Shown here in pieces: positions 1-16,562 of a stretch of DNA of 64,000 bases (position 1 is the stretch's first letter; each line of letters starts with the position of its first letter). This DNA comes from Eriocheir sinensis (lineage: Eukaryota; Arthropoda; Malacostraca; Decapoda; Varunidae): the NCBI RefSeq assembly GCF_024679095.1, contig NW_026111671.1, positions 1 through 64,000 on the forward strand, given 5' to 3'. Position numbers and translations under genes: made by a program. The notes below the pieces were generated by a model that was given only the letters and a program-made list of their open reading frames with translations, searched no databases and was not told where the DNA came from.

Positions 1-160
1 GTATATATATTTCAAAAGAAATTTACCTAGTTTTATGTGTATTTTGAATATCTATTTTCATACAAACTCAAATTATTTATATGTATTTTTGTATATATTT
101 CAATACAAATTTTAGTTATGTTATGTGTATTTTGTAAATCTATCTTCATTCAAATATATA
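1..160 (+). repeat. Monomer block, left window edge
   Basis: About 3.5 monomers, entering from outside the window. Best local match is 23208-23365 (also 34920-35075): it shares TTTCAAAAGAAATTTACC, TTTTGAATATC and TATTTATATGTATT. Orientation switches near 160 inside an AT-rich core. Confidence 0.8.
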
Positions 161-1485
161 TACACATAAAATTAAGAAAATACGTATAAAAAATGTATAC
201 AAAATACACATAAAATAATGTAAATTAGTATCAAAATAAATAAACAAAATACCAATAAAAGAATGTGTATTTGTATAAAAATATATATACAAAATACACA
301 TTAAATAATATAAATTTGTTTAAAACTATACAAAATACTCATGAAATGATGTAAATACGTATAAAAATATATATACAAAATACACATTAAATAATGTAAA
401 TTCGCGTCAAAATAAATAAACAAAATATCAATAAAAGAATGTGTATTTGTATGAAAATAGATATACAAAATACACATAAAATAACCTAAATTTGTATCAA
501 ACTATACACAAAAATACACAAAAATATTTTAAATTTGTATGAAAATAAATATAGAAAATACACATAAAATTAGGTAAATTTGTATAGAAATACATACACA
601 AAATACCCATAAAATAATGTAAATTTGAATGAAAATACATAAACAAATACACCTAATATAACGTAAATTTGTATAAAAAATTATGTACAAAACACAAATA
701 GAATAATGTAAAATCGTATCAAAATAAATACACAGAATATTAATAAAATAATGTAAATTTGTATGAAAATAAAGAAGCAAAATACCCATAAAATAACGCT
801 TTTTTTTATTTATAAAAATATATATACCAAAATACACATCAAAAAATTAAATTTGTATTAAAATAAATATACAAAAAAGACATACAATAAGGTAAATTTG
901 TATTGAAATAGATATGCAAAATACATATAAAATAATGTAAATTTGTTTCAAAATATATATACGAATACACATAAAATAACGTAGATTTCTATAAAAATAT
1001 ATATACAAAATACACATAAAGTGAAATAAATACGTATAAAAAAATGTAAACAAAAAACACATAAAATAATGTAAATTCGTATCAAAATAAATAAACAAAA
1101 TACCAATTAAAGAATGTGTATTTGTAAAATATAAATATACAAAATACACATAAAATAACGTAAATTTATATAAAACTATATACAAAAATACACAGAAGTA
1201 ATTAAATTTGTATGAAAATATATACAAAATACACACAAAATAAGCAAAATTTGAGTTGAAATATATATACAAAATACATGAAATAAAGTAAATTTGTATC
1301 AAAATATTTATACAAATACACATATAATAACGTAAATTTTTATGAAAATATATAAACAAAATGCACATTAAATAATGCAAATACGTCTAAAAAATATGTA
1401 CAAAATACACATATAATCATGTAATTCGTATCAAAATAAATAAACAAAATACCAATAAAATAATATAAATTTGTATGAGTAAACG
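161..1485 (-). repeat. Inverse monomer block, 15-mer units
   Basis: T-rich sense on the complement. Carries marks at 257, 433 and 1108; the last two are 675 bp apart. Matches 23640-25077 directly, including the GTTTAAAACTATAC fusion near 311 (compare 23880). Ends at the recurrent junction TATGAGTAAACGTGTATG. Confidence 0.85.
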
Positions 1486-2554
1486 TGTATGTTGTATATT
1501 TTTTCAATACAAATTTACCTTATTATATACGCATTTTGTATATTAATTTTAATACAAATTTAATTATTCGATGTGTATTTTTGTATCTGTATTTTTATAA
1601 ACATATGCTTTATTTTTTGGGTATTTTGCATCTTTATTTTCATACAAATTTACATTATTTTATTGATATTCTGCTCATTCATTTTGATACGAATTGACAT
1701 TATTCTATGTGTATTTTGTATATATATTTCATACAAATTTACGTTATTTTATGTGTATTTGCTTATATATTTTGACACAAATTTACAATATTTTATGGAT
1801 ATTTTGTATATACATTTCAAAAGAAATTTGCCTAGTTTTATTTGTATTTTGTATATTTATTTTCATACAAACTCAAATTATTTCTATGTATTTTTGTATA
1901 TATTTTAAGACAAATTTTAGTTATGTTATGTGTATTTTGTAAATTTATTTTCATTCAAATATATATTATTTTATTGGTGTTTTGTTGATATATATTTATA
2001 CGAATTTACATTATTTTATATGTACTTTGTATATATATTTTTATACGCTTTTACATTATTTAATATTTATTTTGAATATATATTTTTATACAAATTCATG
2101 GTATTTTATGTGTATTTGTATATATATTTTTATATAAATTTACATTATTTTATGTGTATTTTGTACATATATTTTTTTACAAATCTACCTTATTTTATGT
2201 TTATTTTGTATGTGTATTTTGTATATTTATATTTATCCAAATACACATTCTGTTATTGGTATTTTGTATATTTATTTTAATTCGAATTTACATTATTTTA
2301 TGTGTATTTTGTATACATTTTTTTATACGTATTTACTTAATTTTATGTGTATTTTGTATATGTATTTTTATAGAAATCTACGTTTTTTTATTTGTATTCG
2401 TATATATATTTTTAAACAAATTTACATTGTTTTATATGTATTTTTGCATATCTCTTTCAATACAAATTTACCTTATTGTATGTGAATTTTATATATTTAT
2501 TTCAATTCAAATTTAAATATTTTATGTGTTTTTTGGTATATATATTTTTATAAG
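1486..2554 (+). repeat. Monomer block after junction J1
   Basis: Starts with TGTATGTTG then a shortened CAATACAAATTTACC monomer. To about 1950 it matches 3881-4330, 25078-25510 and 38253-38580. From 1950 on it carries GGTGTTTTGTTGATAT and AATTCATGGTATTTTATG monomers also found near 35100-35330. It ends within a TTTTTATAAG monomer. Confidence 0.85.
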
Positions 2555-3880
<1,326 letters not shown>

Positions 3881-6702
3881 TGTATGTTGCAGATTTTTTC
3901 AATACAAATTTACCTTATTATATACGCATTTTGTATATTAATTTTAATAAAAATTTTATTATTCGATGTGTATTTTTGTATCTGTATTTTTATAAACATA
4001 TGCTTTATTTTTTGGGTATTTTGCATCTTTATTTTCATAAAAATTTACATTATTTTATTAATATTCTGATCATTCATTTTGATACGAATTGACATTATTC
4101 TATGTGTATTTTGTATATATTTTTCATACAAATTTACGTTATTTTATGTGTATTTGTTTATATATTTTGACACAAATTTACATTGTTTTATGGGCATTTT
4201 GTATATACATTTCAAAAGAAATTTACCTAGTTTTATGTGTATTTTGTATATCTATTTTCATACAAACTTAAATTATTTCTATGTATTTTTGTATATATTT
4301 TAATACAAATTTTAGTTATGTTATGTGTATTTTGTAAATTTATTGTGTATTTTGTATATTTATTTTCATAGAAATCTACGTTATTTTATGTGTATTCGTA
4401 CCGTATATATATTTTGAAAAAAATTTACATGGTTTTATATGTATTTTGCATATCTATTTCAATACAAATTTACCTTATTGTATGTGCATTTTGTATATTT
4501 ATTTTAATACAAATTCAAATATTTTATGTGTGTCTTAGTATAAATATTTTTATAAAAAATGCGTTATTTTATGGGTATTTTGCATCTTAATTTTCATACA
4601 AATTTACATTATTTTATTAATATTCTGTGTATTTATTTTGATACGATTTTATATTATTCTATTTGTGTTTTGTATATATTTTTTTATACATATTTACATT
4701 ATTTAATGTGTATTTTTTATATATATTTTATACAAATTTACGTTATTTTAAGTGTATTTGTTTATATATTTTCATTCAAATTTACATTATTTTATGTGTA
4801 TTTTGTAAATGTATTTCAATACAAATTTACCTAATTTTATGTGTATTTTGTATATTTATTTTCATACAAATTAAAATTATTTTTGTGTATTTTTGTATAT
4901 AGTTTTATACAAATTTAGGTGATTTTATGTGTATATTGTATATCTATTTTCATACAAATACACATTCTTTTATTGATATTTTGTTTATTTATTTTGATGC
5001 GAATTTACATTATTTAATGTGTATTTTATATATATTTTTATACGTGTTTACATCATTTGATGTGTATTTTGTATATATATTTCTATAGAAATCTACGTTG
5101 ATTTATGAGTATTCGTATATAGATTTTGAAAAAAAATTACACTGTTTTATGTGTATTTTGCCTATTTTTTCAATACAAATTTACCTTATTGTATATGCAT
5201 TTTGTATATTAATTTTAATACAAATTTAATTATGCTATGTGTATTTTTGTATATGTATTTTTATAAAAATATGCTTTATTTTATGGGTATATTGCATTTT
5301 TATTTTCATACAAATTTACATTTTTTTATTTATATTCTGTTTATTTTTTTTTAAACAATTTTACATTATTCTAAGTGTATTTTCTATATCTATTTTTATA
5401 CGTATTTAATTAATTTATGTGTATTTTGTATATTTTTATAGAAATCTACGTTATTTTATCTGTATTCGTATATATATTTTGAAACAAATTTACATTGTTT
5501 TATATGCATTTTTGCATACCTCTTTCAATACAAGTTTACCTTATTGTATGTGCATTTTTTTTATTTACTTCAATACAAATTTAAATATTTTATGTGTATT
5601 TTGGTATATATATTTTTATAAGAAATGCGCTATTTGATGGGAATTTTGCATCTTTATTTTCATACAAATTTACATTATTTTATTAACATTCGGTGTATTT
5701 ATTTTGATACGATTTCACATTATTATATTTGTTTTTTGTATATATTTTTTTTATACATATTTACATTATTTAATGTGTATCTTGCATATATATTTCATAC
5801 AAAGTTATTATCTATTATTTATTTTCATACAAATACACATTCTTTTCATGATATTTTGTTTATTTATTTTGACACGAATTTACCTAGATATGTATTTTGT
5901 ATATATATTTTTATACGTATTTACATAATTTCATGTCTATTTTTTATATATATTTCTATAGAAATCTACGCTATTTTATGTGTATTCGTATATATATTTT
6001 GAAACAAATCTACTTTGTTTTATATGTATTTTTGAGTATCTCTTTCAATACATATTTACCTTACTGTATAAGCATATTGTATATTTATTTCAATACAAAT
6101 TAAAATATTTTATGTGTATTTTGGTATATATATTTTTATAAAAAAATGCGCTCTTTCATGGGAATTTTGCATATTTCTTTTCATACAAATTTACATTATT
6201 TTATTGATATTCTGTGTATTTATATTGATAGGATTTTACATTATTCTATTTCTTTTTTGTATATATTTTTTTATACACATTTACATTATTTAATGTGTAT
6301 CTTGCATATATATTTTATACAAATTTACGTTTTTTTAAGTGTATTTGTTTATATATTTTCATTCAAATTTACATTATTCTATGTGTATTTTGTATATGTA
6401 TTTCAATACAAATATACCTAATTTTATCTGTATTTTGTATATTTCTTTTCATACAAATTTTAAATATTTTTGTGTATTTTTGTATATAGTTTTATACAAA
6501 TTTAGGTTATTTTATGTACGCATTTACTTTATTTAATGTGTGTTTTGTATATATATTTTTATGCAAATTTACTTTATTTTATGTGCATTTTTGTACATAT
6601 ATTTTTTTAGAAATTTGCGTTAATTTATGTGTATTTGTATATGTTTTCTCATACAAATTTACATTATTTGATTGCTATTTTGTTTATTTATTTTGATACG
6701 AA
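3881..6702 (+). repeat. Long + monomer block (2.8 kb)
   Basis: Opens with the J1-proximal segment (to about 4330), then 4330-6702 passes through the GGGTATTTTGCATC or GGGAATTTTGCAT mark near 4574, 5284, 5639 and 6159. The spacings of roughly 710, 355 and 520 bp are unequal, so parts of the higher-order unit are deleted here. Ends TTGATACGAA, at a junction that recurs inverted at 32944. Confidence 0.85.
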
Positions 6703-7473
6703 GGAAAATAAATATACAAAATATACATAAAATAAACTAAATTTGTATTGAAATATATATACAAAATACATAAAATAATGTAAATTTATATCAAAATATT
6801 TTAACAGATGCGCATAAAATAACGTAACTTTGTTTTAAAATATACAAAATACACTTTAAATAATGTAAATATGTATAAAAAATATATACAAAACACAAAT
6901 AGAATAATGTAAAATCGTATCAAAATAAATACACAGAATATTAATAAAACAATGTAAATTTGTATGAAAATAAAGATGCAAAATACCCATTAAATAACGC
7001 ATTTTTTATAAAAATATATATACCAAAATACACATGAAAAAATAATTTGTATTAAAATAAATATACAAAATACACATACAATAAGGTAAATCTGTATTGA
7101 AAAAGATATGCAAAATACATATAAAACAATGTAAATTTGTTTCAAAATATATATACGAATACACATAAAATAACGTAGATTTGTATAAAAATATATATAC
7201 AAAATACACATAAAATGAAGTAAATACGTATAAGAAAATGTATACAAAATTCACATAAAATAATGTAAATTCGTATCAAAATAAATAAACAAAATACCAA
7301 TAAAAGAATGTGTATTTGTAAAAATATAAATATACAAAATACACATAAAATAACGTAAATTTGTATAAAACTATACAAAAAAACACAGAAGTAATTAAAT
7401 TCGTATGAAAATAGATATACAAAAAACAGATAAAATGAGCTAAATTTGAATTGAAATGTATATACAAAATACA
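6703..7473 (-). repeat. Inverse monomer block
   Basis: Begins GGAAAATAAATATAC. One partial higher-order unit with the AATAACGC/GATGCAAAATACCC monomers and the AAAAGAATGTGTATTTG mark near 7304. 32114-32850 is a closely matching inverted copy, down to the CATGAAAAAATAATTTG variant. Confidence 0.83.
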
Positions 7474-8095
7474 ATATTTTATGTGTATATTTTTATTTGT
7501 ATTTAGGTTATTTTATGTGTATTTTGTATATATATTTTCATCCAAAATTACATTATTTTATTGGTATTTTCTTAATTTAATTCGATACGAATTTAGATTA
7601 TTTCATAGGTATTTTCTATACATATTTTTATACTCATTTACATTATCTAATGTGTGTTTTGTATATATATTTTTATGCAAATTTATTTTAAGTTCATTTG
7701 TGTACATATATTTTTATAGAAATTTGCGTTATTTTATGTATATAGTTTTATGTAAATTTACGTTATTTTATGTGCATTTTGTGTATTTATATTTATACAA
7801 ATACACATTTTTTTATTGGTATATTGTTTATTTACATTTATACGAATTTACATTATTTTATGAGTATTTTGTATACATTTTTTTATACGTATTTACTTAA
7901 TTTTATATGTATTTTGTATATGTATTTTTATAGAAATCTACGTTATTTTATATGTATTCGTATATATATTTTGAAACAAATTTACATTATTTTATATGTA
8001 TTTTGCATATCTATTTCAATACAAATTTACCTTATTGTATGTGCATTTTGTATATTTATTTTAATACAAATTGAAATATTTTATGTATATTTTAT
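7474..8095 (+). repeat. Monomer block ending in a perfect palindrome
   Basis: Opens with TTTTATGTGTATATTTTTATTTG and the TCATCCAAAATTACATT and TACTCATTTACATTATC monomers, which recur near 10090-10210 and, inverted, near 26350 and 54380. Ends at the centre of the 20-bp palindrome 8086-8105. Confidence 0.83.
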
Positions 8096-8105
8096 ATAAA
8101 ATATA
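8086..8105. repeat. Perfect 20-bp palindrome at an orientation switch
   Basis: TATATTTTATATAAAATATA equals its own reverse complement. Its centre (8095/8096) is where the array changes from + to - orientation. Confidence 0.95.
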
Positions 8106-9310
8106 TATACAAAGTACACATAGAATAATGTAAAATCATATCAAAATAAATACACAGAATATCAATAAAATAATGTAAATTTGTATGAAAATAAAGATGC
8201 AAAATACCCATAAAATAAAGCATATTTTTATAAAATTACATATACAAAAATACACATAGATTAACCAAATTTTTATTAAAATTAATATACAAAATGCACA
8301 TACAATAAGGTAAATTTGTATTGAAAAAATATGCAAAATACACATAAAATAATGTAAATTTGTTTCAAAATATATATACGAATACACATAAAATAACGCA
8401 GATTTCTAAAGAAATATATATACTAAATACACTTGAAATAATGTAAATACGTATAAAAATATATATACAAAATACACATTAAATAATGTTAATTCGTGTC
8501 GAAATAAATAAACAAAATATCATGAAAAGAATGTGTATTTGTATGAAAATAGATATACAAAATACACATAAAATAACCAAAATTTGTATAAAACTATATA
8601 CAAAAATACACAAAAATAATTTAAACTTGTATGAAAATAAATATACAAAAAACATATAAAAATAGGTAAATTTGTATTGAAATACATATACAAAATACAC
8701 ATAAATTAATGTAAATTTGAATGAAAATATATAAACTTATAGACTTAAAATTACGTAAATTTGTATCAAATATATATACAAAAAAAACATTAAATAATGT
8801 AAATATGTATAAAAAATATATATACAAAACACAAATAAAATAATGTAAAATCGTATCAAAATAAATACAGAAAATATTAATAAAATAATGTAAATATGTA
8901 TGAAAATTAAGATGCAAAATACCCATAAAATAACGCATTTTTTATAAAAATATAAATACGAAAAAACATAAAATATTTGATTTTGTATTTAAATAAATAG
9001 ATATACAAAATACACATAAAATAAGCTAAATTTGAATTGAAATATATATACAAAATACATAAAATAATGTAAATTTGTATCAAAATACCTATAAAAATAC
9101 ACATATAATAACGTAAATTTGTATAAAAATATATAAACAAAATAGACATTAAATAATGTAAATACGTATAAAAAAATGTAAAAAATACCCAAATAATCAT
9201 GTAATTCGTATCAAAATAAATAGACAAAATACCAATAAAATAATGTAAATTTCTATGAGAAAACATATACAAAATACACATAAATAACGCAAATATCAAT
9301 AAAAATATAT
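8096..9310 (-). repeat. Inverse monomer block, ~1.2 kb copy of 27300-28519
   Basis: From about 8130, shares with 27300-28519 and 55370-56565 the variants CTTGAAATAATG, AATGTTAATTCGTGTC and ATCATGAAAAGAATG, and ends like them in the 12-8-12 hairpin. Confidence 0.85.
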
Positions 9311-9318
9311 ATAATATA

Positions 9319-9330
<12 letters not shown>
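9299..9330. repeat. Hairpin junction J2, copy 1
   Basis: Arms ATAAAAATATAT and ATATATTTTTAT are perfect reverse complements around the 8-nt loop ATAATATA. The - to + switch is at this hairpin. Confidence 0.93.
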
Positions 9331-11329
<1,999 letters not shown>

Positions 11330-14300
11330 ATACATATAGAATAAATTTCTATGAAAATATATATTCAAAATACATATAAAATTATGTAAATAAGTATAAA
11401 AATATATATATCAAATACACCTAAAAAAATGAAAATTCGTATCAAAATAAATAAACAAAATTCCGATAAAAGAACGTATATTTGTAGGAAAATAAATATA
11501 CAAACTACACATAAAATTACGAAAATTTGAATAAAAATATATACAAAAAAACAAAAAAATAAATTTCAATTTGTATGAAAATAGATATACAAAATACACA
11601 TATAATTAGTTAAATTCGTATTTAAATACATGTACAAAATATACATAAAATAATGTAAATTTGTATGAAATGAAAACAAATTCACATAAAATAACGTACA
11701 TTTGTATAAAATAGATATACAAAATATACATAGAATAATGTAAAATCGTATCAAAATAAATACACAGTATATCAATAAAATAATGTAATTTTGTATTAAA
11801 ATAAAGATGCAAAATACCCATAAAATAAAGCATATTTTTTTAAAAATATATATACAAGAATACACATAGAATAATTAAATTTGTATTAAAATCAATATAC
11901 AAAATGCACGTACAATAAGGTAAATTTGTATTGAAAAAATATACAAAATGCACATAAAACAATGTATATTTGTTTCAAAATATATATACGAATACACATA
12001 AAATAACGTATATTTCTATAGAAATACATATACAAAATACACATGAAATGACGTAAATACATATAAAAATATATATACACAATACACATTAAATAATGTA
12101 AATTCGCATCAAAATATATAAACAAAATATCAATAAAAGAATGTGTATTTGTATGAAAATAGATATACAAAATACACATAAAATATTGTAAATTTGTATA
12201 AAACTATTCAAAAAATACACAAAAATAATTTAAATTTGTATAAAAATAAATATACAAAATACACATAAAACTAGTTAAATTTCTATTGAAATACATATAC
12301 AAAATACACATAAAATAATGTAAATTTGAATGAAAATATATAAACAAATACACTTAAAATAACGTAAATTTGTATGAAATATATATAGAAAATACACATT
12401 AAATAATGTAAATATGTATAAAAAATATATACAAAACACAAATAGAATAATGTAAAATAGTATCAAAATAAATACACAGAATATTAATAAAATAATGTAA
12501 ATTTGTATGAAAATAAAGATGCAAAATACCCATAAAACAACGCATTTTTTATGAAAATATATATACCAAAATACACAAAATATTTAAATTTGTATTACAA
12601 TAAATATACAAAATGGACATACAATAAGGTAAATTTGTATTGAAATAGATATGCAAAATACACATAAAACAATGTAAATTTGTTTCAAAATATATATACG
12701 AATACACATAAAATAACGTAGATTTCTATAAAAATATATATACAAAATACACATAAAATGAAGTAAATACGTATAAGAAAATGTATACAAAATACACATA
12801 AAATAATGTGAATTCGTATCAAAATAAATAAACTAAATGCCAATAAAAGAATGTTTACTTGTATAAATATAAATATACAAAATACACATAAAATAACGTA
12901 AAATTTTATAAAACTATATACAAAAATAAACAAAAATAATTAAATTTGTATGAAAATAGATATACAAAAGACACATAAAATAAGCTAAATTTGAATTGAA
13001 ATAAATATAGAAAATACATAAAATAATGTAAATTTGTATCAAAATGTATATTCAAATATACATATAATAACGTAAATTTGTATAGAAAATATAAGCAAAA
13101 TACACATTAAATAATGTAAATACATATAAAAGATATGTACGTAATGTAAAAATTTATAAAATTAAAGATGCAAAATACCAATAAAATAACTCATATTTAA
13201 AAAAAAATATAAACAAAAATACACATTAAATAATTGAATTTGTGTTAAAATAAATATACAAAATACACATACAATAAGGTAGATTTTTATTGAAATAGAT
13301 ATGGAAAAAACGCATAAAATAATGAAATTTTTTATCAAAATATATACGAATACACACAATAAAATTACGTAAATTTTTATGAAAATATATATACAAAATA
13401 CACATAAAATAATGTAAATACATAGAAAAATATATATACAAAATACACATAAAATAATGTAAATTCGTATCAAAATAAATAAACAAAATTTCCTCTAAAA
13501 GAATGTATATTTTTAGGAAAATAATTATACAAAATACAAATAAAATAACAAAAATTTGTATTAAAATATATACAAAAATACACAAAAATAATTTAAATTT
13601 GTTTGAAAAATAGATATGCAAAATGCACATGAAATTAGGCAAAAAAAAATTTAAATACATATACAAAATACACATAAAATAATGTAAATTTGTATGAAAA
13701 TATATAAACAAATACACATAAGATAACGTAAATTTCCATAAAATATATGTACAAAATATACATTAAATAATGTAAATATGTCTAAAAATATATATACAAA
13801 ATACACAGAATAACGTAAAATCGAATCAAAATAAATAAAGAGACTATCAATAAAATAATGTATATTTGTATGAAAATAAAGATGCAAAATACCCATATAA
13901 TAACGCATATTTGTTTAAAAATATATATACAAAAATACACATAAAATAATTAAATTTATCAAAATAAATATACAAAAGGCACATACAATAAAGAAAATTT
14001 GTATTGAAATAGATATGCGAAATACACATAAATAATGTAAATTTGTATCAAAATATATATACGAATACATATAAAATAGAGAAAATTTCTATGAAAATAT
14101 ATATTCAAAATACATATAAAATTATGTAAATAAGTATAAAAATATATATATCACATACACCTAAAATAATGAAAATTCGTATCAAAATAAATAAACAAAA
14201 TTCCGATAAAAGAACGTATATTTGTAGGAAAATAAATATACAAAATACACATAAAATTACGAAAATTTGAATAAAAATATATACTAAAATACACAAAATT

Positions 14301-14688
14301 CATTTCGATTTGTATGAAAATAGATATACATAATACACATATAATTAGTTAAATTTACATTTAAATACATGTACAAAATACACATGAAATAATGTAAATT
14401 TGTATGAAATGAAAACAAATTCACATAAAATAACGTTCATTTGTAATATACACATAAAATATATAATATTTAATATATTTAATATAATATAAAATATATA
14501 ATATATATGTAATATATATACAAAATATACATAGAATAATGTAAAATCGTATCAAAATAAATACACAGAATATCAATAAAATAAAGTAAATTTGTATGAA
14601 AATAAAGCTGCAAAATACTCATAAAATAAAGCATTTTTTTTATGAAAATACATATCCAAAAATACACTTAGAATAATTAAATTTGTAT
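11330..14688 (-). repeat. Long inverse monomer block (3.4 kb)
   Basis: Several monomer lineages in order: one with GATAAAAGAACGTATATTTG (11475), one with GAAATGAAAACAAATTC (11665) and CATAAAATAAAGCAT (11820), a standard higher-order unit (marks 12135 and 12845, 710 bp apart), one with AATTTCCTCTAAAAG (13490) and CAGAATAACG (13805), then the GAACGTATATTTG and AAATGAAAAC lineages again to 14688. Confidence 0.85.
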
Positions 14689-15064
14689 TATTTTATATGT
14701 ACTTTGTATATATATTTTTATACTCATTTACATTATTTAACATTTATTTAATTTAATTACTTCTGTGTATTTTTGTATATAGTTTTATACAAATTTACGA
14801 TATTTTATGTGTATTTTGTATATTTATATTTATACAAATACACATACTTTTATTGGTATTTTGTTTATTTATTTTGATACGATTTTACATTATTTTATGT
14901 GTATTTTGTATTCATTTTTTTATACGTGTTTATTTCATTTTATGTGTATTTTGTATATATTTTTATAGAAATCTACGTTATTTTATGTGTATTCGTATAT
15001 ATATTTTGAAACAAATTTACATTGTTTTAGATGTATTTTGCATATCTTTTTCAACACAAACTTA
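14689..15064 (+). repeat. Short + block in the centre of an inverted repeat
   Basis: About eight monomers starting ATTTTATATGTACTTTG, with the CACATACTTTTATTGG mark and GTATTCGTATATATA. With the next block it makes up the 1.87 kb spacer between the P1 and P2 arms. Ends AACACAAACTTAC. Confidence 0.82.
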
Positions 15065-16562
15065 CAAAAATGCACATAAGATAAAGTAAATTTGCATTAA
15101 AATATATATACAAAACACACATTAAATAATGTAAATGCGTACATAAAATAACCTAAATTTGTATAAAACTATATATTTAAAAATAATTAAAATTTGTATG
15201 AAAAGAAATATACAAAATACACATAAAATTAGGTAAATTTGTATTGAAATACATATACAAAATACACATAAAATAATGTAAATTTGAATGAAAATATATA
15301 AACAAATACACTTAAATAACGTAAATTTGTATAAAATATATATGCAAGATACACATTAAATGTGTATAAAAAAAATATATACAAAAAAGAAATAGAATAA
15401 TGTAAAATCGTATGAAAATAAATACAGAGAATATCAACAAAATAATGTAAATTTGTATGAAAAGAAAGATGCAAAATTCCCATAAAATAGCGCATTTTTT
15501 CTAAAAATATATATACCAAAATACACAAAAAATATTTAAATTTGTATTGATATAAATATACAAAATGCATATACAGTAAGGTTAATTTGTATTGAAAGAG
15601 ATATTCAAAAATACATATAAAACAATGTAAATTTGTTTCAAAATATATATATGAATACACATAAAATAACGTAGATTTCTATAGAAATATATATACAAAA
15701 TACACATGAAATTATGTAAATACGTATAAAAATATATATACAAAATACATATTAAGTAATGTAAATTCGTGTCAAAATAAATAAACAAAATATCATGAAA
15801 AGAATGTGTATTTGTATGAAAATAAATAATAGATAATAAATTTGTATGAAATATATATGCAAGATACACATTAAATAATATAAATATGTATAAAAAAAAT
15901 ATATACAAAAAACAAAGAGAATAATGTAAAATCGTATCAAAATAAATACACCGAATATTAATAAAATAATGTAAATTTGAATGAAAATAAAGATGCAAAA
16001 TTCCCATCAAATAGTGCATTTTTTATAAAAATATATATACCAAAATACACATAAAATATTTAAATTTGTATTGAAATAAATATACAAAATGCACATACAA
16101 TAACGTAAACTTCTATTGAAAGAGATATGCAAAAATACATATAAAACAATGTAAATTTGTTTCAAAAAATATATACGAATACACATAAAATAACGTAGAT
16201 TTCTATTAAAATATATATAGAAAATACACAAAATTAAGTAAATACGTATAAAAAAATGTAAACAAAATACATATAAAATAATGTAAATACGAATCAAAAT
16301 AAATAAACAAAATACCAATAAAAGAATGTGTATTTGTATAAATATAAATGTACAAAATACACATACAAAATAAACATTAAATAAGGTAAATTTGTAATGA
16401 AATATATGTACAAAATACACATAAAATAATGTAAATTTATATGAAAATATATATACAAATACACATAAAATACCATGAATTTGTATAAAATTATATATTC
16501 AAAATAAATGTTAAATAATGTAAATGCGTATAAAAATATATATACAAAGTACATATAAAATA
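15065..16562 (-). repeat. Inverse block, right part of the spacer
   Basis: Carries GATGCAAAATTCCCAT monomers (15467, 15990) and ACACCGAATATTAAT variants typical of the 33200, 53200 and 61900 regions. Ends AAAGTACATATAAAATAATA, the reverse complement of the start of the previous block. Confidence 0.83.

Noticed and set aside
2193..2203. TTTTATGTTTA, a match to the budding-yeast ARS consensus core; near matches occur in every monomer
   Set aside because: The consensus is short and A+T-rich, so matches are expected by chance here. Nothing indicates budding yeast. Also seen near 9993, 35311 and 49296.
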